This document shows positions 1 through 7,960 of a stretch of DNA of 64,000 nucleotides, one piece after another. The stretch is taken from assembly GCF_003952365.1 (NCBI RefSeq), contig NZ_CP034443.1, positions 2,163,001 through 2,227,000 on the forward strand, in the 5' to 3' direction. The position numbers were made by a program, and so were the translations under genes. Under the pieces are notes generated by a model. The model searched no databases. It was not told where the DNA came from and was given only the letters and a program-made list of their open reading frames with translations. This stretch comes from Mesorhizobium sp. M9A.F.Ca.ET.002.03.1.2 (GTDB lineage: Bacteria; Pseudomonadota; Alphaproteobacteria; Rhizobiales; Rhizobiaceae). The first letter of the stretch is position 1. Every line of letters starts with the position of its first letter.

Positions 1-8
1 GTGCAACC

Positions 9-542
9 CTACGGAATGCAGTGCTTCTCGATGTCGCGCGCCGTGAACTCTGCGGCTCGTCGCCACGCTTCGTCGGTATCCCCCCGGTAAGTCAGGTATC
101 GATCGCAGACAGGTTTGTTGCCGTTCAAATCCAGCACTGCAAACTTCACCCAGCCAACCAGCGTGCTCATTTTGTGCATCTGACCGATCAGGAGATATTT
201 CGCGCGGGCTGTTCTTGCCTGCTTCGAGAGATCGACAAGGCCGGGGTCCTTGATGGTGCACTGTTCTGCCTGACAAGGTAACGCGACGAGGTCGATCTTC
301 TCCGAAAGAGCATCGTGCAAGGCAACGCCAAATGCCTTCAGCCGCGCTTCGTGCTCGGCGGTCTGGTCCCTGACCTCGCCGGATGTATCCTTGAACTCGA
401 AATCCGCCACAGCGAGGGTTGTTGGTTCGGCGACGTCGGCAAAAGCGGCCGACGCAAGCACGCCAGCGCCGACCAGGGTCAGGAGAAATTGTCCGCACTC
501 AAAAAGTCGAAATCGTACTTCCGCGCATTGCACCCTGAACAT
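9..542 (-). CDS. Small exported protein, DUF2380-like
   Basis: A 177-residue protein of unknown function. The first ~35 residues form a signal peptide (basic start, hydrophobic LLTLVGAGVLASAAFA, cleavage after AFA), so the product is exported. The mature part begins with a strand-rich segment (LAVADFEFKDTSGE) and keeps cysteines in PCQAEQC and near the C-terminus. The opening resembles the DUF2380 family, but this is recalled by eye and uncertain. ATG 542 is chosen over upstream starts because GGAG lies 9 nt before it and the signal peptide then starts correctly. The gene reads leftward behind the exported protein at 730-1056, and possible downstream partners lie outside the window. Confidence 0.7.
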   Translation of the reverse strand: MFRVQCAEVRFRLFECGQFLLTLVGAGVLASAAFADVAEPTTLAVADFEFKDTSGEVRDQTAEHEARLKAFGVALHDALSEKIDLVALPCQAEQCTIKDPGLVDLSKQARTARAKYLLIGQMHKMSTLVGWVKFAVLDLNGNKPVCDRYLTYRGDTDEAWRRAAEFTARDIEKHCIP

Positions 543-729
543 CTCGGTCTCCGAGGTAGGGACGATAGCCGTCCCAATGGCGGTGCCCATCATCTCTTCG
601 CGTCGTTGGAGGCGCGGAAAGCAAGCGCAAGACTACCCAGTTGCGTCGCAACGTCAATGTTCCGCCCGTTGCGGTTTCGATGAGCTCTGGCCGCTGCGCG
701 AGATACAAGAGCCCGTGGAGACGAGCCGT

Positions 730-1056
730 TTACTGGGTGGGCTCCACCTTCGCGACAACGAGCTTGCCCTGGGCGCGCGCGATTTCGAGTGCCTGGCCGG
801 GGCTGTTCGAGGCGCCCGGGACCGAGATCACGAACGTCTGGCCCTCGGTGAGGGTCGCGACGAAGCGTACGGGCAGGCTTTCTTCGCCCGCCGCCATCGT
901 GGTGACCACCCGATAGCCGTCATCCGCCTCCGTGTAGTAGACGACGCCGTGGAAGTTGCCGAGATCGACCGTCCCACCCTGACGGGCCATGAGTTCGCCG
1001 GCAGAAGCGGAACTCGCTACAATGCAAAGCGCCGCAAGAGTTGTATATCGTAACAT
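730..1056 (-). CDS. Small exported hypothetical protein
   Basis: A 108-residue protein with a clear signal peptide (MLRYTTLAALCIVASSASA, cleavage after ASA). The remaining ~88 residues are mostly beta-strand-like (VDLGNFHGVVYYTEADDGYR, PVRFVATLTEGQTFVISV) and contain no cysteine. I do not recognise the family. A strong GAGGAG lies 7 nt upstream of the ATG, which supports the start. It shares strand with the exported protein downstream (9-542) and the globin upstream (1124-1549), but gaps of 187 and 67 nt leave operon membership open. The product is probably periplasmic. Confidence 0.75.
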   Translation of the reverse strand: MLRYTTLAALCIVASSASAGELMARQGGTVDLGNFHGVVYYTEADDGYRVVTTMAAGEESLPVRFVATLTEGQTFVISVPGASNSPGQALEIARAQGKLVVAKVEPTQ

Positions 1057-1123
1057 CGTGTTCTCCTCGATTTATGATTTTATTGTTTCGGGTGGATGGC
1101 CGCCTTCGGCTGCACCTGGCAAG

Positions 1124-1549
1124 TCACGCTGCCAGCTGATCCTCGCGGGCAGCCATGATCATCACACTCGCGAGCAACCCGTAGGCTGCCTCCCAAGCCT
1201 CGCGGACAGGCGGCGTAAAAGCCGTGCCGAGGCCGGCCGCCAAAGTCTCGATGAGCGCTTGCCCGACGATCGGATAATGATGCTCCTTGACGCCATAGGT
1301 CACGTGGCGCCTGGCGAGCACGCGCACCGTCGGCAGGATGGTGTCGGCACGGTCCAGTCCGTGCACGACGAAGCCCAGGCTCGCCATCAGCTTGGCGCCT
1401 TGCTTGGTCATGTCTGTCACCGGAAACAGCGCGCGAAGATCCGCGTCGATCGCGAACAGGCGTTCGTAGAACAGCGCGGCGGCGGCCACGCGTATCGGGA
1501 CGATCTCGCGAAAACTATCCTGGACAAGTCTGATCTGATCGGGTGTCAT
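1124..1549 (-). CDS. Single-domain globin (haemoglobin-like)
   Basis: A 141-residue haem protein of the bacterial haemoglobin/flavohaemoglobin globin family. It covers only the globin domain, with no FAD or NAD reductase domain. Landmarks match Vgb/Hmp globins: FYERLF with the B10 tyrosine near residue 28, a glutamine in the distal E7 region near residue 50, and RRHVTYGVKEHHYPIVG with the proximal F8 histidine near residue 82. Family members bind O2 and NO and serve in NO detoxification or oxygen delivery; which applies here cannot be told. ATG 1549 (MTPDQIRLVQ) is preferred over a start 42 nt further upstream because globins of this family begin at this point. Confidence 0.9.
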   Translation of the reverse strand: MTPDQIRLVQDSFREIVPIRVAAAALFYERLFAIDADLRALFPVTDMTKQGAKLMASLGFVVHGLDRADTILPTVRVLARRHVTYGVKEHHYPIVGQALIETLAAGLGTAFTPPVREAWEAAYGLLASVMIMAAREDQLAA

Positions 1550-1802
1550 CGGCGACGCTCCTGCGTTTTCCAGGCTCGACCATCCCCCCAAAGCGTTTCG
1601 CTTGCATGTCGCCCGCGCGTAGATGTGTTTCAGTTGTGTCTCAACTGGTTTTCATTTGCGCTCATTTGATTTCAGATCCCGGCGGCCGGGATCGTGCACT
1701 GGGTCGCCCGCATCCTGGTGATAGGCGCGTTCGAAATTGAGGACGCGAAGGTACAAGGCAACGATGCCATGGCGGCAGCAGCGATTGTCGGTTTGAAGAA
1801 AT

Positions 1803-1878
1803 TGGTGCCGCTTGCGTGACTCGAACACGCGACCCCATCATTACGAATGATGTGCTCTACCAACTGAGCTAAAGCGGC
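1803..1878 (-). tRNA. tRNA-Thr (anticodon CGT)
   Basis: Read on the minus strand, the 76 nt fold as a cloverleaf. The 7-bp acceptor stem is GCCGCTT/AAGCGGC with encoded CCA. The D arm includes AGCTCAGTTGGTAGAGC. The anticodon stem CATCA/TGATG encloses the loop TTCGTAA, giving anticodon CGT (reads ACG, threonine). The T arm carries GTTCGAGTC. All stems are intact. It lies between the globin gene and the membrane protein at 2116. Confidence 0.97.
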
Positions 1879-2115
1879 CCGGGAAGCCGAGGCCTCCAAG
1901 ATGCGCTGGGTGATAGACGCAACCGGCCGCGAATTCAAGATGGGACTTGGCAATTCGTGTCGCGCCCCTGCCGGGCGTTGGCGGTGGGCTGGGAAAATCA
2001 GTGAAAAATATTGATTCCTTTGCCGAAATACCGCCGAAATGGGCTTTGGATGCATCGCCAAGGCAGAATGCGGCCGCTGGCCCGTTGATTGATTGGTCGC
2101 CTACGGCTAACGATC

Positions 2116-3378
2116 ATGGGCAATGTGACCGTACGTGCAGAGGGATCCCGCTTGGACGCGATCGAAAAAGCGATCCGGAACGCCTTCGAAAAAGGCAATG
2201 CCGACGACCGGGCGTTTCGCGAGAGGGTCTATCGGTCGGCCTTCGCCGCACTGGACCGTGCCCTGCAGGCCAACCAGGGCGTGACGGTGGAAGTCGCCAT
2301 CAGGCGCCGCAAGGCGGTGCAGGCCAAGATCACCGAAATCGAATCCGAGTTCCTGCCGGCGGTTCCCGATGTCGGCCTGCCGGCCGATGATGACGCCGCA
2401 GGACCGGCGGTGGAGCAGCCGGCCGATAGCGTGGCCGAAGCCGAACCTGCGCCGCCGCCTGACGTCGTTGCCGACGGTCCGGTGGAGCCCCAGGCCGATA
2501 GCGCGGTCGAAGCCCAGCCTGCGTCGCCGCCTGACGTCGTTGTCGACGGTCCGGTGCAGCCTCCTGCATCCGACGCGCCCCGGTCGCGCGTCTTGCCGGT
2601 CGTTCCCGATATTATGCCCGAAGCGGTTTTTGCCGGTGTACCGGAGATCGACATGTCGGCCCCTGCATCGGCCGGAGACGACGACGCTGAGGTGATGCCC
2701 GACCGCGACGAGAGGCGGGTGAGAGGCCGCCGTCTGCCTCTCACAGCGATCTTCCTCGGTGTTACGCTGCTCGCGGCTGCCGGCATCGGCCTCTATTTCG
2801 CTGCGCAGACCGGCGTCTTCAAGTCGGCGGCCCAACTCGACACCGCCCCGCCGCAAACGCCTCCGACGGTGGAGGACGATGATTTCACGCCGCCAGGCGA
2901 CACGGCCGCGCCGCTGAACTCCGGCGAGGCCGATGAGGAGCGCGACTGGATCAATGTGTTTTCGCCGAGCGACCCGACGCTTGTCAGTGCGCCTTCGGAT
3001 GCCAAGGCCGAAGTCATGCAGGACGAGAGCGGTTCCTTCCTGCGCATCCGGTCGGGCGCCTCCGGTTCGGCCATCAGCTTCGACGTCGGCCAAGGCGTGC
3101 TGGAAAGGCTCGCCGGCAAGCACGCCGTGTTCGATATCATCGCCCGCTCCGAGGAGGGCAAGGAGACGCAGATCTCCGTCGATTGCAATTTCGGCGAGCT
3201 CGGCGATTGCGGCCGCAAGCGCTACGCGGTCGGCCGTGAGAACAACGAATATCTGTTCGACGTGCGATTTCCCGACAAGCGTCCGGGTGCTGCCGGCACC
3301 ATCGCCATCAATTCCGACTTCGACCAGCAGGGCAAGTCGGTCGACATCTACGAGATCCGCGTCTCGATCGCGCCTTGA
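2116..3378 (+). CDS. Single-pass membrane protein with repeat linker and C-terminal beta domain
   Basis: A 420-residue protein I do not recognise. Residues 1-80 form a charged helical domain (RAEGSRLDAIEKAIRNAFEK). Residues ~95-150 are a proline/alanine/glutamate-rich linker with two and a partial copy of a ~24-residue repeat (PPPDVVADG, then SPPDVVVDG). One transmembrane helix follows at ~208-230 (AIFLGVTLLAAAGIGLYFA) after an RRVRGRR stop. The C-terminal ~140 residues are strand-rich (FLRIRSGASGSAISFDVG) with two cysteines and look like a jelly-roll binding domain; that fold is inference. The topology suggests a cytoplasmic helical part and a periplasmic sensing or binding part. ATG 2116 is preferred to an in-frame TTG at 2089. 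It converges on the DNA ligase, with 4 nt between the stop codons. Confidence 0.8.
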   Translation: MGNVTVRAEGSRLDAIEKAIRNAFEKGNADDRAFRERVYRSAFAALDRALQANQGVTVEVAIRRRKAVQAKITEIESEFLPAVPDVGLPADDDAAGPAVEQPADSVAEAEPAPPPDVVADGPVEPQADSAVEAQPASPPDVVVDGPVQPPASDAPRSRVLPVVPDIMPEAVFAGVPEIDMSAPASAGDDDAEVMPDRDERRVRGRRLPLTAIFLGVTLLAAAGIGLYFAAQTGVFKSAAQLDTAPPQTPPTVEDDDFTPPGDTAAPLNSGEADEERDWINVFSPSDPTLVSAPSDAKAEVMQDESGSFLRIRSGASGSAISFDVGQGVLERLAGKHAVFDIIARSEEGKETQISVDCNFGELGDCGRKRYAVGRENNEYLFDVRFPDKRPGAAGTIAINSDFDQQGKSVDIYEIRVSIAP

Positions 3379-3382
3379 AACC

Positions 3383-4984
3383 TCAAGTGTCGAGCAGCGC
3401 CTGCAGCGTCTCGATGCGGTCGGCCTCAGTCGTCGGCTTGTCCCAGCGCAGCCGTGAAATGCGCGGAAAGCGCATGGCGACGCCGGACTTGTGCCGTGTC
3501 GAGCGGTTGAGGCCCTCGAACGCCACCTCCAGCACGAGGCCTTGTCTGCGGTCGGCCCGCACCGAGCGGACCGGGCCGAAACGCTCGACCGTGTTGTCGC
3601 GGACATATTTGTCGATCTGCCTCAGTTCCTCGTCGGTGAAGCCGAAATAGGCTTTGCCCACCGGCACCAGTTCCTCCGATCCTTCCGGGCCGGACCAGAC
3701 GCCGAACGTGTAGTCGGAATAAAAACTCGAACGCTTGCCGTGGCCGCGCTGGGCATACATCAGCACGGCGTCGACCGTGTGCGGATCGCGCTTCCATTTG
3801 AACCACGGGCCTTTCGGCCGGCCGGTGAGATAGGGCGAATCCCAGCGCTTCAACATGACGCCTTCGATGACCGGATGCAGCGGCTTGCGGCGCAATTCCT
3901 CCAGCGCTTGCCAGCCCTCGAATTCCACCAGCGGCGACAGGTCGAACCGGCTCGGTTCGAGCGTCCTGACGAAGGCCTCGAGCCGGCCACGCCGCTCGCG
4001 GAAAGGGCGCGCCCGCAGATCCTCGTCGCCGATCTGAAGCACGTCGTAGCAGCGCATGAACGCCGGGTACTGCTGCTGTATCTTCGCTGTCACGCTCTTG
4101 CGGTTCAGTCGCTGCTGCAGGTCCGAGAAGGTGCCCGTCGCCTGCCGGGGATCGCCGACCAGAAGCTCGCCATCGACGGTGCCGGAAAAATCCATCGCCT
4201 CGGCAAGGTCCGGAAAGGCGCCGGAAACATCGTCGCCGGTGCGCGAATAGAGCCGGCGAATGCCGCCTTCCGATACGGCCTGGACGCGGATGCCGTCCCA
4301 TTTCCACTCGGCCGCATAGTCGGCCGGGTCGAGCTTTTCGAGATCGCCGTCACCGACCGGGTTCGACAGCATCACTGGCCGAAACAGCGCCAGCGCCGTC
4401 TTTTCGGGTTTTTCCGCCTTGCCTTCCAGCCAGGCGAACAGTCCGGCATAGGGCGGCGTCAGCCCGTGCCAGAGCTCTTCGATCTCGGCGATGTCGACCT
4501 TGCCGAAATCGGCCAGCGCCTGCTTGGCCAATCGCGCCGAGACGCCAATGCGCAGGCCGCCGGTGACCAGCTTTATGATGGCGAAGCGCGCCGAGACGCT
4601 GGCGCTGTCGAGCAGCCCGGCCAGCACTTTCGGCCCGTCGGAACGGCTCGCCGCCTGCAGTTTTGCCACGACCTCGGCGAGCGTCGGCTCGTGGCTCGCG
4701 CTATCCGCAGGCTTTTGCGGCCAGACCAGCGAAACTGTTTCGGCGAGGTCGCCGACATAGTCGTAGGAATAGCCGAACAGCACCGGGTCCATGCGTTCCA
4801 TGACCAGCGTGCGCAGCATCGCCGGCTTGACCGCCGCGATGGTCAGGTCGCCGGTGATGGCGGCCAGCGCCAGGCCGCGATCCGGATCCTCGATGCTGCG
4901 GAAATAATCGGTCAGCAGCGTCAACTTGCCGTTGCGCGACGGCGTCAGCACCAGGCGGTCGAGGAGTTCGGCGAAGCGGTTCAT
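3383..4984 (-). CDS. ATP-dependent DNA ligase of the ligase-associated repair set
   Basis: A 533-residue ATP-dependent DNA ligase that seals nicks through a lysine-AMP intermediate. The N-terminal ~200 residues are the alpha-helical DNA-binding domain. The adenylation domain holds motif I EWKWDGIRVQ (nucleophilic lysine near residue 230), then YSRTGDDVS and DGELLVG. Motif IV EGVMLKR and motif V WFKWKRD follow, with an OB-fold at the end (VLEVAFEGLNRSTRHKSGVAMRFPRISRLRWDK is typical of the family's C-terminus). Length and domain order fit the bacterial ligases found with an MBL-fold exonuclease, a DEXH helicase and a phosphoesterase. The exonuclease gene lies directly upstream at 5226-6236; helicase and phosphoesterase are not in the window. 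Confidence 0.93.
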   Translation of the reverse strand: MNRFAELLDRLVLTPSRNGKLTLLTDYFRSIEDPDRGLALAAITGDLTIAAVKPAMLRTLVMERMDPVLFGYSYDYVGDLAETVSLVWPQKPADSASHEPTLAEVVAKLQAASRSDGPKVLAGLLDSASVSARFAIIKLVTGGLRIGVSARLAKQALADFGKVDIAEIEELWHGLTPPYAGLFAWLEGKAEKPEKTALALFRPVMLSNPVGDGDLEKLDPADYAAEWKWDGIRVQAVSEGGIRRLYSRTGDDVSGAFPDLAEAMDFSGTVDGELLVGDPRQATGTFSDLQQRLNRKSVTAKIQQQYPAFMRCYDVLQIGDEDLRARPFRERRGRLEAFVRTLEPSRFDLSPLVEFEGWQALEELRRKPLHPVIEGVMLKRWDSPYLTGRPKGPWFKWKRDPHTVDAVLMYAQRGHGKRSSFYSDYTFGVWSGPEGSEELVPVGKAYFGFTDEELRQIDKYVRDNTVERFGPVRSVRADRRQGLVLEVAFEGLNRSTRHKSGVAMRFPRISRLRWDKPTTEADRIETLQALLDT

Positions 4985-5025
4985 GACAGGGTGAGCCGCG
5001 CTAATCGGCGAGGTTTGCGTTCTGT

Positions 5026-5187
5026 CGCGCCCCCCTCTGTCCTGCCAGACATCTCCCCCACGAGGGGGGAGATTGGCAGTTTCGTTCTTGCCGCCCTTCC
5101 AGCAACGTCGATGATTGGCGAAGGCCGGCGCGACATCCGATCTCCCCCCTCATGGGGGAGATGTCCGGCAGGACAGAGGGGGGCGCC
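5026..5187. repeat. Type 1 palindromic element (two hairpin arms)
   Basis: About 160 bp with two inverted arms built on CTGTCCTGCCGGACATCTCC-like sequence. Each arm ends in a small hairpin of C-runs and G-runs (CTCCCCC ACGA GGGGGGAG and CTCCCCCCTCATGGGGGAG). A second copy lies at 32647-32810. It fills the gap between the ligase and exonuclease genes and is read through by both if they form an operon. Confidence 0.85.
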
Positions 5188-5225
5188 ATAGAGCTCTACG
5201 CAGGTGACTACCGAACCTCCTGCCA

Positions 5226-6236
5226 TCAATCGCCCTCGTCCTCGTAGCCGACGAGATGCAGTGGCCTGGCGGTGATGCCTTCGAGTTCGCACCAGCGCAC
5301 CAGGGCTTCCTCGCGGCCATGCGTCACCCAGATCTCCCCGGCACCGGTCTCCTTGATCGTGGCGGTCAGCTCGTCCCAGTCGGCGTGGTCGGAAATGATC
5401 AGCGGCAATTCGACGCCGCCCTGCTTGGCGCGCTGGCGGATGCGCATCCAGCCGGAGGCGAAGCAGGAGATCGGATCGGGAAAGCGCCGCGCCCAGCGGT
5501 CGGCGAAGGCCGAGGGCGGGCCGATGACGATGGCCCCGGAGAAATCGTCCTTGCCGCCGCTTTCGACGGTCGCCGGCTCCAGCGTCCCGAGGTCGATGCC
5601 CTGGCCCTGATAGTAGTCACTGAGCCTGGCCAGCGCGCCGTGTATGTAGATCGGCCTGTCGTGGCCGGCATCGCGCAGCAAGCGCATGACGCGCTGCGCC
5701 TTGCCGAGCGCATAGGCGCCGACCAGATGCGCGCGTTCGGGAAACTGCGCGGTCGATTTCAGCAGGCGCGCGATCTCTTCGGCATCGGGTGGATGACGGA
5801 ACACCGGCAGGCCGAAGGTCGCTTCGGTGATGAACACGTCGCATTTGACCGGCTCGAACGGCTCGCACGTCGCATCCCTCTGGCGCTTGTAGTCGCCCGA
5901 CGCGACGATGCGCGTGCCCTGATGCTCGACCGCGATCTGCGCCGAGCCGAGCACATGGCCGGCCGGATGGAAGGTGACGCCGACGCCGTTCACGGCAATC
6001 GTCTCGCCGAGTGCTGCCGCCTGCGTCGCCTCGGCATAACCCTCGCCATGGCGCAGCTCCATGATGTCAAGCGTCTGCCTCGTCGCCAGCACGGAGCGAT
6101 GGCCGGAACGGGCATGGTCGGAATGCCCATGCGTGATCAGTGCCCGGTTGACCGGCCGCACCGGATCGATGAAGAAGTCGCCGGGTGGGCAATAAAGGCC
6201 CTCGGGCCGGGGATGAAGCAGGTCGCTGGCGCGCAT
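5226..6236 (-). CDS. Ligase-associated MBL-fold exonuclease
   Basis: A 336-residue metallo-beta-lactamase/beta-CASP-type nuclease. The metal-binding motif HGHSDHARSGH lies near residue 38, with PAGHVLGSAQ and the following SGDYK supplying further ligands. The C-terminal part contains ISDHADWDEL and WVTHGREEALVRW. It matches the exonuclease that accompanies the ATP-dependent ligase in the bacterial ligase-associated DNA damage response set, proposed from genomics to process DNA ends. ATG 6236 (MRASDLLHPRPEGLYCPPGD) is chosen because the family starts here; the frame stays open far upstream only by chance. The ligase lies 241 nt downstream, separated by a palindromic element, so the two are probably co-transcribed. 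Confidence 0.92.
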   Translation of the reverse strand: MRASDLLHPRPEGLYCPPGDFFIDPVRPVNRALITHGHSDHARSGHRSVLATRQTLDIMELRHGEGYAEATQAAALGETIAVNGVGVTFHPAGHVLGSAQIAVEHQGTRIVASGDYKRQRDATCEPFEPVKCDVFITEATFGLPVFRHPPDAEEIARLLKSTAQFPERAHLVGAYALGKAQRVMRLLRDAGHDRPIYIHGALARLSDYYQGQGIDLGTLEPATVESGGKDDFSGAIVIGPPSAFADRWARRFPDPISCFASGWMRIRQRAKQGGVELPLIISDHADWDELTATIKETGAGEIWVTHGREEALVRWCELEGITARPLHLVGYEDEGD

Positions 6237-6425
6237 GGCTCCAAGATAGGCGTTAATTACGGCGCGGGAAGCCTGTTGCAAGTGGCTGCTGACACCGGCA
6301 CAGGCAGGAGATATCGACCGCATTCCGTACCACTGGTGGCGGCGGCTGCGAAAAAGCCCGATTCGCATGTCCGACTGATGCGGCCATCCCGATCGAAGGC
6401 AGAACACCGACACGGAGCACGTCGC

Positions 6426-6785
6426 ATGCGCTGGAACATACTGGTCTTGGCATCTTGCCTGGTATCGGCTGGCTGCGTCGGCAATTCGATGTCCGAACGG
6501 CAGGACGCGAACGTCCGGTCCTCGCTGCTGTACGACAGCGTGCCGTGCGACCAATTGCTGACGCAGCGCGACGGGCTGGCGCAGCAATACCGGCTGCCGG
6601 TGGATGCCAAGCCGTCCTTCTCCAATCCGGCAATGGGCTTCGGCCCGTTCACGCCTGACATGCGCTCGAAGAGCAAGCGCGATTCCGACCAGGCACGCGG
6701 CGAGATCGATGCCATGAACCGTTCGATTGCCCGCCGCGAATGTGGCAGGCCGGCCAAGCCAGACGAGCTCAGCCTGCCGGGTTAG
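6426..6785 (+). CDS. Small lipoprotein
   Basis: A 119-residue predicted lipoprotein of unknown function. It starts MRWNILVLASCLVSAGCVGN, with lipobox VSAGC putting the lipidated cysteine near residue 17. The mature part has a CDQLL segment, a proline-rich stretch (FSNPAMGFGPF) and a charged helical C-terminus (RSKSKRDSDQARGEIDAMN). I do not recognise the family. The gene is divergent from the exonuclease (190 nt apart) and convergent with ghrA; a palindromic element begins right after its stop codon and may serve as terminator for both genes. Confidence 0.75.
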   Translation: MRWNILVLASCLVSAGCVGNSMSERQDANVRSSLLYDSVPCDQLLTQRDGLAQQYRLPVDAKPSFSNPAMGFGPFTPDMRSKSKRDSDQARGEIDAMNRSIARRECGRPAKPDELSLPG

Positions 6786-6889
6786 CGCATGACCCTGGAA
6801 ATCGGAATCGATTTCCGGAAAGGATCATGCGCCAATTCAAAAAGTGTAGAGCGTCCTTTGCGCGTCCAATTGGACGCGCGGCGCTCTAA
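6786..6889. repeat. Type 5 palindromic element between convergent genes
   Basis: It consists of an imperfect palindrome (GCGCATGA ... GATCATGCGCC around AATCGGAATCGATTTCC) followed by a perfect 20-bp palindrome, GCGCGTCCAATTGGACGCGC, within AGAGCG...CGCTCT. It begins directly after the lipoprotein stop codon, and the ghrA stop codon lies within its last bases. A homologous copy in inverted orientation sits at about 7850-7946. It may terminate transcription from both sides, but I see no T-run typical of intrinsic terminators. Confidence 0.8.
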
Positions 6890-7827
6890 TACCCCGCGTC
6901 GCGATCGACGACGTTCTCGAGCTTCTCGCCGCGCTCGAAGGCGGCCATCTGGCGCAGCATGATCGGCGCCAGATGCACGGGATCGGAGGTCGCCGCCGCA
7001 TGCGGCGTCACGAACACCTTCGGGTGGCTCCATAGCGGGCTGGTCTTCGGCAGCGGTTCGACCTCGAATACGTCGAGGCTCGCTTCCTTCAGCGTGCCAT
7101 CCTCCAGCGCGCGCACGATGTCGGCATCCTTCTGCAGGCGGCCGCGCCCAGCATTGATCAGCACCGAACCGCCGAGGCCGTTGCGTTTCCTCAGCTCCTT
7201 CAGCACGCCGTAATTGACGATGCCTTGCGTCTGCGGCGTGAGCGGCAAAAGCACCACCAGAATGTCGGTGGCGTTGAGGAAGGGGATCAGCCCTGCCTCG
7301 CCCGAATAGGTCGAAACGCCCTTCATCGACCGGTCGCTGCGCGACCAGCCATTGACCGGAAAGCCGAGCGACAAAAGCACCGACGCCGCAGCGCGGCCGA
7401 GCGTGCCGAGCCCCATGATGCCGACGGAGATGTCGCTGGCCGGCCGTTGCGGCGGCTCGTGCCAGATCTTCTTTTTCTGCTGCGATCGGTAGAGCATGCC
7501 CTGGCGATGATGATCGAGCACCCGCCAGACGACATATTCGGTCATGTACTGGGTAAGGTTGTCGGCCACGACCTTGACGATCGGCACGTCGGGCAAGGTG
7601 GGATCGGCGAAGATGTGGTCGACGCCGGCGCCGATCGAAAACACGGCACGCAGATTGGGCAGCGCCGACAGCAGGTTCGGCCGCTGCTTCCAGACCACCG
7701 CATAGGTGATCGAAGGATCGCTGGCGCCGTCCGGCTCGAGCACCACCTCGCGTTCCGCCGACAGCAATTCGCGCCAGCGCTGCGGATGAAAGCCGGTGAG
7801 GGCAAGCAGGATACGGCCTTTTTCCAT
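6886..7827 (-). CDS. ghrA: D-2-hydroxyacid dehydrogenase, GhrA type
   Basis: A 313-residue NAD(P)H-dependent reductase of the glyoxylate/hydroxypyruvate reductase A group, which reduces glyoxylate and hydroxypyruvate to glycolate and glycerate. The nucleotide-binding motif GIMGLGTLG is at residues 136-144. The catalytic triad of the family is present: Arg228 (NAGRGR), Glu257 (DVFEVEP) and His276 (TPHAAA). The N-terminal segment with SIGAGVDH and the absence of an ACT domain fit GhrA rather than SerA. Substrate preference is inferred from the subfamily. The gene stands alone, bracketed by inverted copies of the same palindromic element, and its stop codon falls inside the downstream copy. Confidence 0.88.
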   Translation of the reverse strand: MEKGRILLALTGFHPQRWRELLSAEREVVLEPDGASDPSITYAVVWKQRPNLLSALPNLRAVFSIGAGVDHIFADPTLPDVPIVKVVADNLTQYMTEYVVWRVLDHHRQGMLYRSQQKKKIWHEPPQRPASDISVGIMGLGTLGRAAASVLLSLGFPVNGWSRSDRSMKGVSTYSGEAGLIPFLNATDILVVLLPLTPQTQGIVNYGVLKELRKRNGLGGSVLINAGRGRLQKDADIVRALEDGTLKEASLDVFEVEPLPKTSPLWSHPKVFVTPHAAATSDPVHLAPIMLRQMAAFERGEKLENVVDRDAGY

Positions 7828-7849
7828 TGCGGATTCTTTTTCCTTTTTA

Positions 7850-7946
7850 CCTACGGCGCCCGCGTCTCCTGGACGCGCGAAGGACGCTGTAGCACTTTGA
7901 TTTTGCGCATAATCCTCAACGAAAATCGATTCCGATTTTCGGGGGG
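7850..7946. repeat. Type 5 palindromic element, inverted copy
   Basis: Its reverse complement matches the element at 6786-6889 along most of its length, including AATCGGAATCGATTTT, GGATTATGCGC, and AGCGTCCTTCGCGCGTCC against AGCGTCCTTTGCGCGTCC. It lies just upstream of ghrA and downstream of the yejF-type gene, so ghrA sits between two inverted copies. Confidence 0.75.
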
Positions 7947-7960
7947 CATGGGCTGGCCCA

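Noticed and set aside
2107..3606. Long minus-strand frame opposite the membrane protein
   Set aside because: It is very rich in Arg, His and Gly, as expected from the complement of a GC-rich gene, and overlaps two well-supported genes.
3491..5191. Long plus-strand frame opposite the DNA ligase
   Set aside because: Antisense to motif-bearing ligase sequence; no family features.
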